Origin: an uncultured Flaviramulus sp. | Lineage (GTDB): Bacteria; Bacteroidota; Bacteroidia; Flavobacteriales; Flavobacteriaceae | NCBI GenBank assembly: GCA_947501105.1 | Contig: CANMUP010000001.1 | Coordinates: 558,001-622,000, forward strand | Length of the DNA: 64,000 nucleotides | Direction: 5' to 3' | Part shown: positions 34,378-42,150 of the stretch, one piece after another | Layout of the letters: the number at the start of each line of letters is the position of its first letter | Position numbering within the stretch: the stretch's first letter is position 1 | Made by a program: the position numbers and the translations under genes | The notes under the pieces: model-generated | The model's database searches: none | Seen by the model: only the letters and a program-made list of their open reading frames with translations | What the model was told of the DNA's origin: nothing

Positions 34378-34908
34378 TTAATTATTTTCGAAATCCAGTA
34401 GTTTTCCCGAGTTATCAGATTCAACATTAGGGCAATCTAGAATGTTTTCTTTTAAAATCTCTCTAGCTTTTTGAACTCTTGATTTAGTTCCAGAGTATGA
34501 TATTTTTAAATGCTCAGCTAACTCCTTTTGAGAGTAGTTTTTAAATGAAGTTAAAATAATAGCTTCTTTGTGTTGAGCAGAAAGATGTTCTATTTTTTGG
34601 TTGATACAGTTGGTGAGCTTTGAGTAATCGAAATTTTCACTTTCGGTTTCAGGAATATCTAACTTGTCAATAGAGATATTCTTTGAGTTCCCTTTTCTGA
34701 AATAGTCGATAATTGTATTTCTAGTTATTTGATAAACCCATGAGGTGAGTTTTGAAGTCTGCTTTAGCTGATGGATTTTAGATTGGATTTTCAAGAAAAC
34801 TTCTTGATGAATGTCTTTGGATATTTGTTCATCATTTGTTTTCCCTAAAATGAACTTATATAACTCTTCATTTAGATCAATCCAAATAATGTTTATTTCA
34901 TTTTTCAT
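34378..34908 (-). CDS. ECF sigma factor, SigZ-like
   Basis: A 176-residue RNA polymerase sigma factor. The start MKNEINIIW is chosen; a longer frame begins with TTG inside the previous gene. Region 2 is KDIHQEVFLKIQSKI to LTSWVYQITRNTIIDYFRK; region 4 is LSAQHKEAIILTSFKNYSQK to ISYSGTKSRVQKARE. The tail LDCPNVESDNSGKLLDF is like that of Bacillus SigZ-type factors. No anti-sigma gene is adjacent; instead it is the last gene of an operon with an ArsC-like protein and a PLP enzyme, only 4 nt after the PLP gene. Confidence 0.88.
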   Translation of the reverse strand: MKNEINIIWIDLNEELYKFILGKTNDEQISKDIHQEVFLKIQSKIHQLKQTSKLTSWVYQITRNTIIDYFRKGNSKNISIDKLDIPETESENFDYSKLTNCINQKIEHLSAQHKEAIILTSFKNYSQKELAEHLKISYSGTKSRVQKAREILKENILDCPNVESDNSGKLLDFENN

Positions 34909-34927
34909 AATTTCAACTTTTTGAAAG
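34903..34927. repeat. 25-bp direct repeat, copy 1 (PLP gene / sigZ junction)
   Basis: Identical over 25 bases to 36773-36797. It covers the end of the PLP gene (coding for the last residues LSKS), the stop, a 4-nt gap and the start ATGAAA of the sigma factor gene. Confidence 0.9.
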
Positions 34928-36778
34928 CTCTTGTTTAATTGTTCCAACAAAATCTAAAAAGATTTTTTTATGAAGTTCAAGATCTAGATTAGGAGAAAGT
35001 GCCACACGTGCAATATAATCTTTATCACCTTCTTTAGTCGTCCCTTGAGTAGATGTTGCTGGTATCGTCCAGTAACATCCACGTAACTGCCCATAACTCA
35101 CACAGTATTTACTTTCACTAGGAATTTTGGTAATCATTAAATTGATTAATTTAAGATTTAATGCTCTTTTATAAGCTTCTTTTTCTTCAGCAGTATCACC
35201 TTTAGTGGGCAGATCTAATGAAAACACAGATGGAGTAAATCCTTGTTTTGCCAATGCCGACGAAACAAAATTTATTTTCGCTTCTGGTAAAGTTTCGTTG
35301 ATGAAATTTACAAATTCACGTGTATTCTTATAAGCATCATTTATTCTTTGATTCATTGAAGGTAGCTGCTTTGCTAATATTTCAATTTGAAGGCTGGTAG
35401 CCTCGTTATCGCAAAGTATTAGATGTTTTTCTATTTTCCCCATTAAAGCTTCCACCTTCTTATTTCCAACACAGTAACCAGCTGTACATTTCCCACCACT
35501 TGGGAATTTTGAGCCACTAGCAAAAGAAATAGCTCTAACCGTTGAGAGTATTTTACCTTCACCTAAGAAGAGTACATTTGGGCAAAACGTTTGATCTAAA
35601 ATAAAAACGGGATCTATAGCAATTTCACCTGTACTAGTTTTACGCACTTTACTTAAAACAGCTTTTAATTTTATAAGATCTGGAACTTCAACTCTTGGGT
35701 TTGTTGGTATTTCGGCAATGATGTATGGGATAGCGTCTTCAATAGCAATTTCATCTAAAATTTCATCAATGCTTTGAACCATATCATTATCACCATCAAC
35801 TAGTAAGTCTATCACTTCAACATTATCAATGCAAGCAGCAACTCGTCTTGCTTGGTCATTTGTTCCACCATAACAATTTGGAGGAACAACGAATTTGATA
35901 GCCTTTCCTTTATGCTTTTCTAGTGAATCATGCACTAGTCCCATCATAATCGCGTATTGAATAGATAGTCCACTAGAACCGATTAGTGGCTTTGTAGCTG
36001 CACCAGTAATGGCTGTAATTGAATCTAAGACAATTGTTTTGTTGGTTTCTACATTATTATTAGTAGTATCAAAAGAAGGTTGCTCTGTTAGAGATTTTAA
36101 GGCAGTCAAACAATTGTCTGGTGTCATTGCTATGGTTTCTCTTCTTCTGACATGCTGAATTTCTGAGATATAACTTTGATTTTGTTCGCCATTTACTAAT
36201 AAAACACTTCCAAGGTGTGAATAACCACTGATGAAAAAATCAATATTTGGGATTAGGTCCACATTGGAGATTTCATCTTGTTGTGAGATGAAGATCGTAC
36301 TGCCGTTAAACTCGGAAATGGCTGACGCTTTTTCAACCTGCTTTAAATTAAAAGCATAACCATAAACATTCTTGAGCACTTCAGCATCAAAAGAAACTGG
36401 TAATTCACCTGTATAGACAATTTGTGTGCTTTTATTATCAAGTAAATTTTTCCTTAGAATCGCCAGAATAGGTATTGTCTTTGAAGAAAAGCTGATTACA
36501 TTTTCTGGTTTTAGATTGTTTAAGTTAGCAATTCCCCATTCTAGTAAGCAAGATAGCGGATGACCTAATCGAATATAGTCGTAGGCAGTGGGTAAATTAC
36601 TTAGGGCCGATGATTCTGAATTGTTGTCTTTAAATAAGATTTCAAACTGGTCTAAGAATTGAGTTTTGGCCAATTTTTCATCATAAATATCTAGTCGATG
36701 TGTTGTTAGATTCAGCCAGCCAGTTGGTATGTTTTCTAATACATCTTTAATATAATTTAGCACTTTATTGTCTTTCAT
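34913..36778 (-). CDS. Large PLP-dependent enzyme of the Cys/Met metabolism class
   Basis: A 621-residue fold-type I PLP enzyme, longer than the usual 380-430 residues of cystathionine lyases and synthases. The cofactor Lys is most likely in SFASGSKFPSGGKCT, preceded by VFILDQTFCP where the PLP-binding Asp lies. The N-terminal 240 residues form an extra region without a familiar motif (TGWLNLTTHR, YDYIRLGHPLSCLLEW). The substrate is unknown; context with an ArsC/Spx-like protein suggests thiol or sulfur chemistry, which is inference. Flanked by the same 25-bp sequence on both sides and by 4-nt gaps, so it is firmly in one operon with both neighbours. Confidence 0.75.
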   Translation of the reverse strand: MKDNKVLNYIKDVLENIPTGWLNLTTHRLDIYDEKLAKTQFLDQFEILFKDNNSESSALSNLPTAYDYIRLGHPLSCLLEWGIANLNNLKPENVISFSSKTIPILAILRKNLLDNKSTQIVYTGELPVSFDAEVLKNVYGYAFNLKQVEKASAISEFNGSTIFISQQDEISNVDLIPNIDFFISGYSHLGSVLLVNGEQNQSYISEIQHVRRRETIAMTPDNCLTALKSLTEQPSFDTTNNNVETNKTIVLDSITAITGAATKPLIGSSGLSIQYAIMMGLVHDSLEKHKGKAIKFVVPPNCYGGTNDQARRVAACIDNVEVIDLLVDGDNDMVQSIDEILDEIAIEDAIPYIIAEIPTNPRVEVPDLIKLKAVLSKVRKTSTGEIAIDPVFILDQTFCPNVLFLGEGKILSTVRAISFASGSKFPSGGKCTAGYCVGNKKVEALMGKIEKHLILCDNEATSLQIEILAKQLPSMNQRINDAYKNTREFVNFINETLPEAKINFVSSALAKQGFTPSVFSLDLPTKGDTAEEKEAYKRALNLKLINLMITKIPSESKYCVSYGQLRGCYWTIPATSTQGTTKEGDKDYIARVALSPNLDLELHKKIFLDFVGTIKQELSKS

Positions 36779-36797
36779 AATTTCAACTTTTTGAAAG
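36773..36797. repeat. 25-bp direct repeat, copy 2 (arsC-like / PLP gene junction)
   Basis: Same 25 bases as 34903-34927. Here it covers the LSKS end and stop of the ArsC-like gene, a 4-nt gap and the ATGAAA start of the PLP gene. Confidence 0.9.
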
Positions 36798-37142
36798 TTC
36801 TAATTTTACTGCTTCAATATTGTTTTTAGAATTTCCAATAAAAATAGTGTCGTCAATGATTATAACCGGTCTGCTTAAAAAAGTATAGTGTTCTAATATA
36901 TAATGTTTATAATCACGTTCCTCTAAGTTTTGGGTTTTTAAACCCATTTCCTTGTACAGCTTAGAGCGTTTGCTAAAAAGAGCTTCGTAACTGCCTGCTA
37001 GTTCTTCCATTTGCTCTAATTGTTTAACCGTGATTTCTTCGGTTTTAATATCTTGTAAAACAAATTCAGAAGACAGATTTAAGTCTTTTAAAATTCTAAT
37101 GCAAGTGCTACATGTTTTTAAGTAGTATACTTTTTTCATCAT
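36783..37142 (-). CDS. ArsC/Spx-family thioredoxin-fold protein
   Basis: A 119-residue protein starting MMKKVYYLKTCSTCIRI, with a CxxC pair at residues 11 and 14, as in Spx-like proteins rather than classical ArsC (single Cys). Other marks are LQDIKTEEITVKQLEQM, SYEALFSKRSKLYKEMG and the RPVIIIDDTIFIGN end with the cis-Pro loop. A frame extension to 37157 starts with TTG and is not used. It heads an operon with the PLP enzyme and the SigZ-like factor. It may act as a thiol oxidoreductase or as a regulator of RNA polymerase; arsenate reduction is less likely as no ars genes are present. Confidence 0.82.
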   Translation of the reverse strand: MMKKVYYLKTCSTCIRILKDLNLSSEFVLQDIKTEEITVKQLEQMEELAGSYEALFSKRSKLYKEMGLKTQNLEERDYKHYILEHYTFLSRPVIIIDDTIFIGNSKNNIEAVKLELSKS

Positions 37143-37197
37143 AAATTGTGGTTTCAAAAAACAAATTAAAACTATATTTATCGAAAAAATAAATAAT

Positions 37198-37662
37198 ATG
37201 GATTTTACATTTCAAGTTATAAATAATATCCGATCAATTTTCAGTAAAATAATTGAAGAAACTTCATTAGAAAACCTAAATAAAATACCAAAAGGGTTTA
37301 ATAATAATATCATATGGAATATTGCACACGTTATAGTTTCAGAGCAATTATTGGCTTATAAATTATCTGGATTGCCATCTACTCTTTCAGATGAAATAAT
37401 TAATAAATACAGGAAGGGCACCAAACCAGAAAGTGATGTAACTTTAGAAGAGCTAAATAAAATAAAAGGTTTACTGTTCTCTACTCTAGAAAAAACAAAA
37501 GCAGATTATAATAATGACGTTTTTAAAACCTATAATGCATACACCGTTTCTACAACTGGAAATACGTTAAGCAATATCGACGATGCTATGCAATTTATAC
37601 TAACCCACGAAGGAATTCATTACGGATATGTTTTAGCGCTATTAAAAGCTATTAAAAGCTAG
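37198..37662 (+). CDS. DinB family protein
   Basis: A 154-residue four-helix protein of the DinB/YfiT superfamily. The metal-binding His positions appear in IIWNIAHVIVSEQ and in LTHEGIHYGYVL, in the spacing expected for the family. These proteins are putative thiol (bacillithiol-type) S-transferases or of unknown role. Divergent from the ArsC-like operon with 55 nt between starts, where TATATTTA (one mismatch to TAnnTTTG) may be its -7 box. The 3' end contains a short tandem duplication coding KAIKAIKS-like residues and overlaps the convergent gene by 21 bp. Confidence 0.8.
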   Translation: MDFTFQVINNIRSIFSKIIEETSLENLNKIPKGFNNNIIWNIAHVIVSEQLLAYKLSGLPSTLSDEIINKYRKGTKPESDVTLEELNKIKGLLFSTLEKTKADYNNDVFKTYNAYTVSTTGNTLSNIDDAMQFILTHEGIHYGYVLALLKAIKS

Positions 37663-38361
37663 GTAAGGTTTCGCTTCTTCAATAGGAATTGTAAATTCAA
37701 TAATTTCTGTAGAATATGGTGCGATTTGAAAGACATTAAAAAGCAAAACAACGCCTTCTTCCGTATAAGCTATATTGGGTGGTAACTCAAAAGTTTTAGT
37801 GTCAAATGAGATGTCTTTATCAGTTAAGGCTTCATCAAAATATGGTTTAGCTATTTTTTTAAAAGCATCAACGTTCTTAATTAGTTTGCTACTGTTAATT
37901 ATTTTGCCAGTTTTGGTTTCAAAATTTAAAAAAGAAATGTTTAAAACACCATGAGCAGCACCAGTATCAGTATAAGAGGTTATAGCAACACTTATTAATT
38001 CTTGTGATTTAAACATAACTTCGCCATCAATTTGAGCTTCCCATTTCTGCTTGCTTTCAGGAAAATCATTTATAAAGTTAGTATACTCTGTATTAAATAT
38101 TTCTATACTTTCTTCAATAGATTTTGTTGCTGAACTATTTGATTCTCCAATTTGTAAAGCTGTAATCACGTAGTTTTCAATAGCTGAATTTATTGACATG
38201 GCTATGTCGCTATTTTCGATTACTAAAGGAATATTCACTTCAACAATACTGTTGTTTTTTGAAGTGAGATTTGTTTCAGAAAAACTAATTGATAATTCTT
38301 TTTTACAGCTAAAAAGCATATAGAAAAGACAGATAATTAAAAGTGGTTTGTTTTTAAGCAT
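37642..38361 (-). CDS. DUF4163/DUF3298-type lipoprotein
   Basis: A 239-residue protein. Signal MLKNKPLLIICLFYMLFSC gives a lipobox Cys at 19. The body shows the PdaC-type N-terminal domain (DUF4163) followed by the DUF3298 (RsiV-like) domain, including SYTDTGAAHGVLNISFLNF, KIINSSKLIK and the late EEGVVLLFNVFQIAPYS. In other bacteria this pair of domains is found in cell-surface proteins near cell-wall enzymes; no enzyme is attached here. It is a single gene, convergent with dinB. Confidence 0.8.
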   Translation of the reverse strand: MLKNKPLLIICLFYMLFSCKKELSISFSETNLTSKNNSIVEVNIPLVIENSDIAMSINSAIENYVITALQIGESNSSATKSIEESIEIFNTEYTNFINDFPESKQKWEAQIDGEVMFKSQELISVAITSYTDTGAAHGVLNISFLNFETKTGKIINSSKLIKNVDAFKKIAKPYFDEALTDKDISFDTKTFELPPNIAYTEEGVVLLFNVFQIAPYSTEIIEFTIPIEEAKPYLAFNSF

Positions 38362-38400
38362 AAGTAGTAATATAAACTATTGCTAAAGGTAATTATTGCA

Positions 38401-38431
38401 TTTGAATAGAGCGAATTAAAAGTTAAATTTG
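38401..38431 (+). promoter_or_regulatory. Full-consensus promoter of the CGS-type gene
   Basis: TTTG (38401-38404), 19-nt spacer, TAAATTTG (38424-38431). With a start of transcription about 5 nt later, the ATG at 38440 would have almost no leader, so the ATG at 38449 is preferred. Confidence 0.8.
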
Positions 38432-38448
38432 TAATAAATATGATTAAA

Positions 38449-39588
38449 ATGAAATTTAACACAAAAGTAATACACGGAGGCCAAAAACACGATGCTGCTT
38501 ACGGTGCAGTCATGCCTCCAATATACCAAACAACAACTTACGCACAAACTACCCCTGGTGGGCATAAAGGGTACGAATATTCAAGAACCCATAACCCCAC
38601 TAGGAATGCTCTTGAAAATGCTTTTGCTAGTATTGAAAACGGAAATTATGGCCTTGCTTTTGGATCTGGTCTTGCCGCTATAGATGCTGTTATTAAGCTT
38701 TTAAAGCCTGGTGATGAAGTAATATCTACGAATGATTTGTACGGTGGCTCTTTTAGGTTATTTACTAAGATATTTCAAGGTTTTGGTATCAAATTTCATT
38801 TTATAGGAATGGAAAACGCTATAAATATTGAATCGTATATTAATACTAATACAAAGCTTATTTGGGTTGAAACACCAACTAACCCTATGATGAGCATTAT
38901 TGATGTTAAAGCAGTATCAGCAATAGCAAAAAGGCATAGTATTTTGCTAGCTGTAGATAATACGTTTGCAACACCGTATTTACAACAACCACTTGATTTG
39001 GGAGCAGATATTGTGATGCATTCGGCAACCAAATACCTTGGTGGACACAGTGATGTTGTTATGGGGGGACTTGTTGTTAAAGATAAAGCATTAGCAGATA
39101 AACTATATTTTATACAAAATGCAAGTGGTGCCATTTGTGGGCCTCAAGATAGCTTTTTGGTTTTAAGAGGTATTAAAACATTACATGTAAGAATGCAACG
39201 CCATTGCGAAAATGGTAAAGCTATAGCCAAATATCTAGTAAGTCACCCTAAAGTAGAAAACGTGTATTGGCCAGGATTTGAGAATCATCCTAATCACCAT
39301 ATTGCAAAATCTCAAATGAAAGATTTTGGAGGCATGATTTCATTTACTTCAAAGGGGAGTAATTTTGAAGAAGCTATAAAAATTGTAGAAAAATTAAAAG
39401 TTTTTACTTTGGCTGAATCGTTAGGGGGTGTAGAATCGCTCTCTGGGCATCCAGCAAGTATGACACATGCTAGTATACCAAAAGTAGAGAGAGAAAAAAC
39501 AGGCGTTGTAGATTCTTTAATTAGATTAAGCGTAGGTATTGAAGATATTGATGATTTGATTGCCGATTTAAAACAAGCTTTAGGTTAA
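38449..39588 (+). CDS. Cystathionine gamma-synthase-type PLP enzyme
   Basis: A 379-residue trans-sulfuration enzyme. Marks in order: IHGGQKHDAAYGAVMPPIYQTTTY, YEYSRTHNPTR, GLAFGSGLAA, TNDLYGGSFRLF, VETPTNPMM, DNTFATPYLQQPL, and HSATKYLGGHSDV with the PLP Lys, then ESLGGVESLSGHPASMTH. It joins an activated homoserine to cysteine (or splits cystathionine); synthase and lyase cannot be told apart by eye. Single gene with its own strong promoter and terminator. Confidence 0.92.
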   Translation: MKFNTKVIHGGQKHDAAYGAVMPPIYQTTTYAQTTPGGHKGYEYSRTHNPTRNALENAFASIENGNYGLAFGSGLAAIDAVIKLLKPGDEVISTNDLYGGSFRLFTKIFQGFGIKFHFIGMENAINIESYINTNTKLIWVETPTNPMMSIIDVKAVSAIAKRHSILLAVDNTFATPYLQQPLDLGADIVMHSATKYLGGHSDVVMGGLVVKDKALADKLYFIQNASGAICGPQDSFLVLRGIKTLHVRMQRHCENGKAIAKYLVSHPKVENVYWPGFENHPNHHIAKSQMKDFGGMISFTSKGSNFEEAIKIVEKLKVFTLAESLGGVESLSGHPASMTHASIPKVEREKTGVVDSLIRLSVGIEDIDDLIADLKQALG

Positions 39589-39609
39589 AATAAAGTACTT
39601 AGAAAAAGC

Positions 39610-39643
39610 AAACCCCATAATTGATATTTCAATTATGGGGTTT
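39610..39643. terminator. Intrinsic terminator after the CGS-type gene
   Basis: A 14-bp perfect stem (AAACCCCATAATTG with CAATTATGGGGTTT) and a 6-nt loop, followed by TTTTATATG. It can serve both the plus-strand gene and the convergent outer-membrane protein gene. Confidence 0.9.
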
Positions 39644-39663
39644 TATATGTTAAAAAGATCTTT

Positions 39664-40491
39664 TTAGTTTAAATAATAAATATAACCAACATTAACCCAT
39701 AAAAGCCAATCGTTATGTTTATTATATTCTAACTTATGATTTAATCCATCAACCCAATCACTAAAATAATATTGCCATCTAAAATCTAGCATTAAATCGG
39801 ACAGTTTATCAAGTTTATAGCGAACACCTGCACTCGCAACTACAGACCAGGTACTACCTCCGTTTACATCAATAGGATATGGGTCTACTGCAGGATCAAA
39901 ATTGTTAAACCAATGCGAATAAATATTCGCTTGATCAAAAACACCTCTATAATTAGGATTAGTAGTATCACCATAGGTTGTACTAGCTTTTGGAGAAAAA
40001 GAGGTGTAATGAACACCTAAACTCGCAAAAGGGGCTAATCTGTAACTAAAAGATTGGAATTCTCGAATACTCCTAGGAAAAAATTCAAGTTGAGTTCCAA
40101 TATCTAGGTTTTGAGCAACACCAGAATGAGCTCTTAGTTTATCAGCATTTGGAGTAGTACGATTTGGATTTACCCATTCTCCATGATGATTTAAAGTGGT
40201 TTTATTCCACGAGATTTCGTTTCTTATTTTAAAATGATCGTTAAAATAAGTATCAGTTGTATAACAGTTACAATCTGCTCTGTATGAAAAGTTGATATAA
40301 TGAACAATTCCTATACCAAATCCAGAGTTACCAAAGTTTGTTTTTTCATCATCACGACTACCAAAATCCGATCTAAATTCTACGGGACCAGCAATAACGC
40401 CTATTTCGTGCGAAAAGCCTAATTGAGAATATGCTGTTTGATAAACAACAAACAAGCAAAAAGCTGAAGCTAAATGTTTCAAGTTAAGCAT
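39664..40491 (-). CDS. Outer-membrane beta-barrel protein (THC0290_0291-like)
   Basis: A 275-residue protein with a signal peptide ending AYSQ (residue 22) and alternating amphipathic strands to an aromatic C terminus (LWVNVGYIYYLN), typical of an outer-membrane barrel. The opening LGFSHEIGVIAGPVEFRSDFG and the mid-region YRADCNCYTTDTYFNDHFK look like the flavobacterial family that I recall being named THC0290_0291; its function is unknown. The CNC motif may form a surface disulfide. Single gene before gdhA, divergent. Confidence 0.65.
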   Translation of the reverse strand: MLNLKHLASAFCLFVVYQTAYSQLGFSHEIGVIAGPVEFRSDFGSRDDEKTNFGNSGFGIGIVHYINFSYRADCNCYTTDTYFNDHFKIRNEISWNKTTLNHHGEWVNPNRTTPNADKLRAHSGVAQNLDIGTQLEFFPRSIREFQSFSYRLAPFASLGVHYTSFSPKASTTYGDTTNPNYRGVFDQANIYSHWFNNFDPAVDPYPIDVNGGSTWSVVASAGVRYKLDKLSDLMLDFRWQYYFSDWVDGLNHKLEYNKHNDWLLWVNVGYIYYLN

Positions 40492-40636
40492 AATAAGGTT
40501 TTGTTTTTTGAGGCATTATTATAACAAATATATAAAAACTCGATTAACAAACAAATATTTCGACTTTTTGTAAAAAACGCAGAAAAGTATTAGTTGTGAA
40601 TTTCAAAAAAAAATGACGTAATTTTTAAAGATAACG

Positions 40637-40644
40637 TATATTTG
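40637..40644 (+). promoter_or_regulatory. gdhA: -7 box of gdhA
   Basis: TATATTTG followed by CGC, 47 nt before the gdhA ATG; no clear -33 element. The 200-bp gap around it is otherwise AT-rich without other signals. Confidence 0.5.
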
Positions 40645-40691
40645 CGCTTTAAAATTATGTTGTTTATAATTAAGTAATACAATTCGTATAG

Positions 40692-42035
40692 ATGAAAAAT
40701 AATATTGATGCATTTTTAGATCTGGTAAAAGAGCGTAATGGTCATGAACCAGAATTTTTACAAGCTGTTGAGGAAGTTGCAGAAACAGTAATTCCTTACA
40801 TTGTTAAACATGACATTTATTATGGAAAAAACATTCTTTTAAGAATGGTAGAACCAGAACGGTTAATTTCGTTTAGGATTTCTTGGGTAGATGACCAAGG
40901 AGAAATTCAAGTAAACAGAGGTTATAGAGTTCAAATGAATTCTGCAATTGGCCCTTATAAAGGTGGTTTGCGTTTTCATCCTACAGTAAATGCTAGTATT
41001 TTAAAGTTTTTAGCTTTTGAGCAAGTGTTTAAAAATTCATTAACAACACTGCCAATGGGTGGTGGTAAAGGAGGTTCAGATTTTGACCCTAAAGGCAAAT
41101 CTGATAATGAAATTATGCGTTTTTGTCATGCTTTTATGAGTGAGTTATTTAGACACATTGGCCCAAATACAGATGTTCCTGCTGGAGATATAGGCGTTGG
41201 TGGAAGAGAAATAGGCTTTTTATTTGGAATGTATAAAAAACTAAGAAATGAATTTACTGGTGTTTTAACTGGTAAAGGGATGTCTTGGGGAGGTTCTTTA
41301 ATACGGCCAGAAGCAACTGGTTATGGTACAGTATATTTTGCTGAAAAAATGTTAAGCACAAAAGGCGATGACCTAAAAAGCAAAAGTGTTGTAGTTTCTG
41401 GGTCTGGTAATGTAGCTCAATTTGCTGTTGAAAAATCGTTACAATTAGGAGCAAAAGTATTAACGATGTCTGATTCATCAGGTTACATTTATGATGCAGA
41501 TGGAATTAACACTGAAAAATTAGCTCATGTAATGGAACTTAAAAATGTAAAAAGAGCTAGAATTGGCGAGTACATTAAAAAGTATCCGAATGCTGAGTTT
41601 GTTAAAGGAAAAACACCTTGGGAAGTTAAATGTGATATTGCATTACCATGTGCAACACAAAACGAACTTAATGAGGGTGATGCTAATACACTTTTAAGTA
41701 ATGGATGTATTTGTGTTAGTGAAGGTGCTAATATGCCATCAACTAAAGACGCTATTACGGCTTTTCATAAGGCTAAAATATTATTTGCACCAGGAAAAGC
41801 CTCAAATGCAGGTGGTGTTGCAACTTCTGGGTTAGAAATGACTCAAAACTCTTTAAGGTTTAATTGGACAAGAGAAGAAGTTGATGATAAATTAAAAGAT
41901 ATTATGTCTAATATTCATGATTCCTGTATTGAATACGGAAAAGAAGAAGACGGGTATATTGATTACGTAAAAGGAGCTAATATTGCTGGGTTTGTTAAGG
42001 TGGCAGATGCTATGTTAGCACAAGGTATTGTTTAA
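40692..42035 (+). CDS. gdhA: NADP-dependent glutamate dehydrogenase
   Basis: A 447-residue enzyme that aminates 2-oxoglutarate to glutamate. Conserved: YRVQMNSAIGPYKGGLRFHP, LPMGGGKGGSDFDPKG with the catalytic Lys (about residue 126), PAGDIGVGGREIGFLFGMYK, and the Rossmann part with VVSGSGNVAQFAVEK. The length and motifs fit the hexameric short GDH typical of NADP enzymes. It has its own promoter and a terminator. Confidence 0.96.
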   Translation: MKNNIDAFLDLVKERNGHEPEFLQAVEEVAETVIPYIVKHDIYYGKNILLRMVEPERLISFRISWVDDQGEIQVNRGYRVQMNSAIGPYKGGLRFHPTVNASILKFLAFEQVFKNSLTTLPMGGGKGGSDFDPKGKSDNEIMRFCHAFMSELFRHIGPNTDVPAGDIGVGGREIGFLFGMYKKLRNEFTGVLTGKGMSWGGSLIRPEATGYGTVYFAEKMLSTKGDDLKSKSVVVSGSGNVAQFAVEKSLQLGAKVLTMSDSSGYIYDADGINTEKLAHVMELKNVKRARIGEYIKKYPNAEFVKGKTPWEVKCDIALPCATQNELNEGDANTLLSNGCICVSEGANMPSTKDAITAFHKAKILFAPGKASNAGGVATSGLEMTQNSLRFNWTREEVDDKLKDIMSNIHDSCIEYGKEEDGYIDYVKGANIAGFVKVADAMLAQGIV

Positions 42036-42055
42036 AATAACTTTTATTGGTATTG

Positions 42056-42086
42056 AAAAGCTTCCTAATTTTTAGGAGGCTTTTTT
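42056..42086 (+). terminator. gdhA: Intrinsic terminator of gdhA
   Basis: AAAAGCTTCCTAA pairs with TTAGGAGGCTTTT (one G:T pair) and runs into a T-tract. Confidence 0.9.
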
Positions 42087-42150
42087 GTTTAATTTATATT
42101 ATTTTAAAGTAAAATTCGTTAGTTATAAATATCTTTAGCCTTTAGAAAAA

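Noticed and set aside
34909-34950. Upstream extension of the SigZ-like factor
   Set aside because: It starts with TTG within the PLP gene; the ATG at the repeated junction gives the normal family start.
37640-37662. Tandem repeat at the dinB end as a mobile scar
   Set aside because: Only about two copies of an 11-bp unit; it is more simply a small slippage event within the coding sequence.
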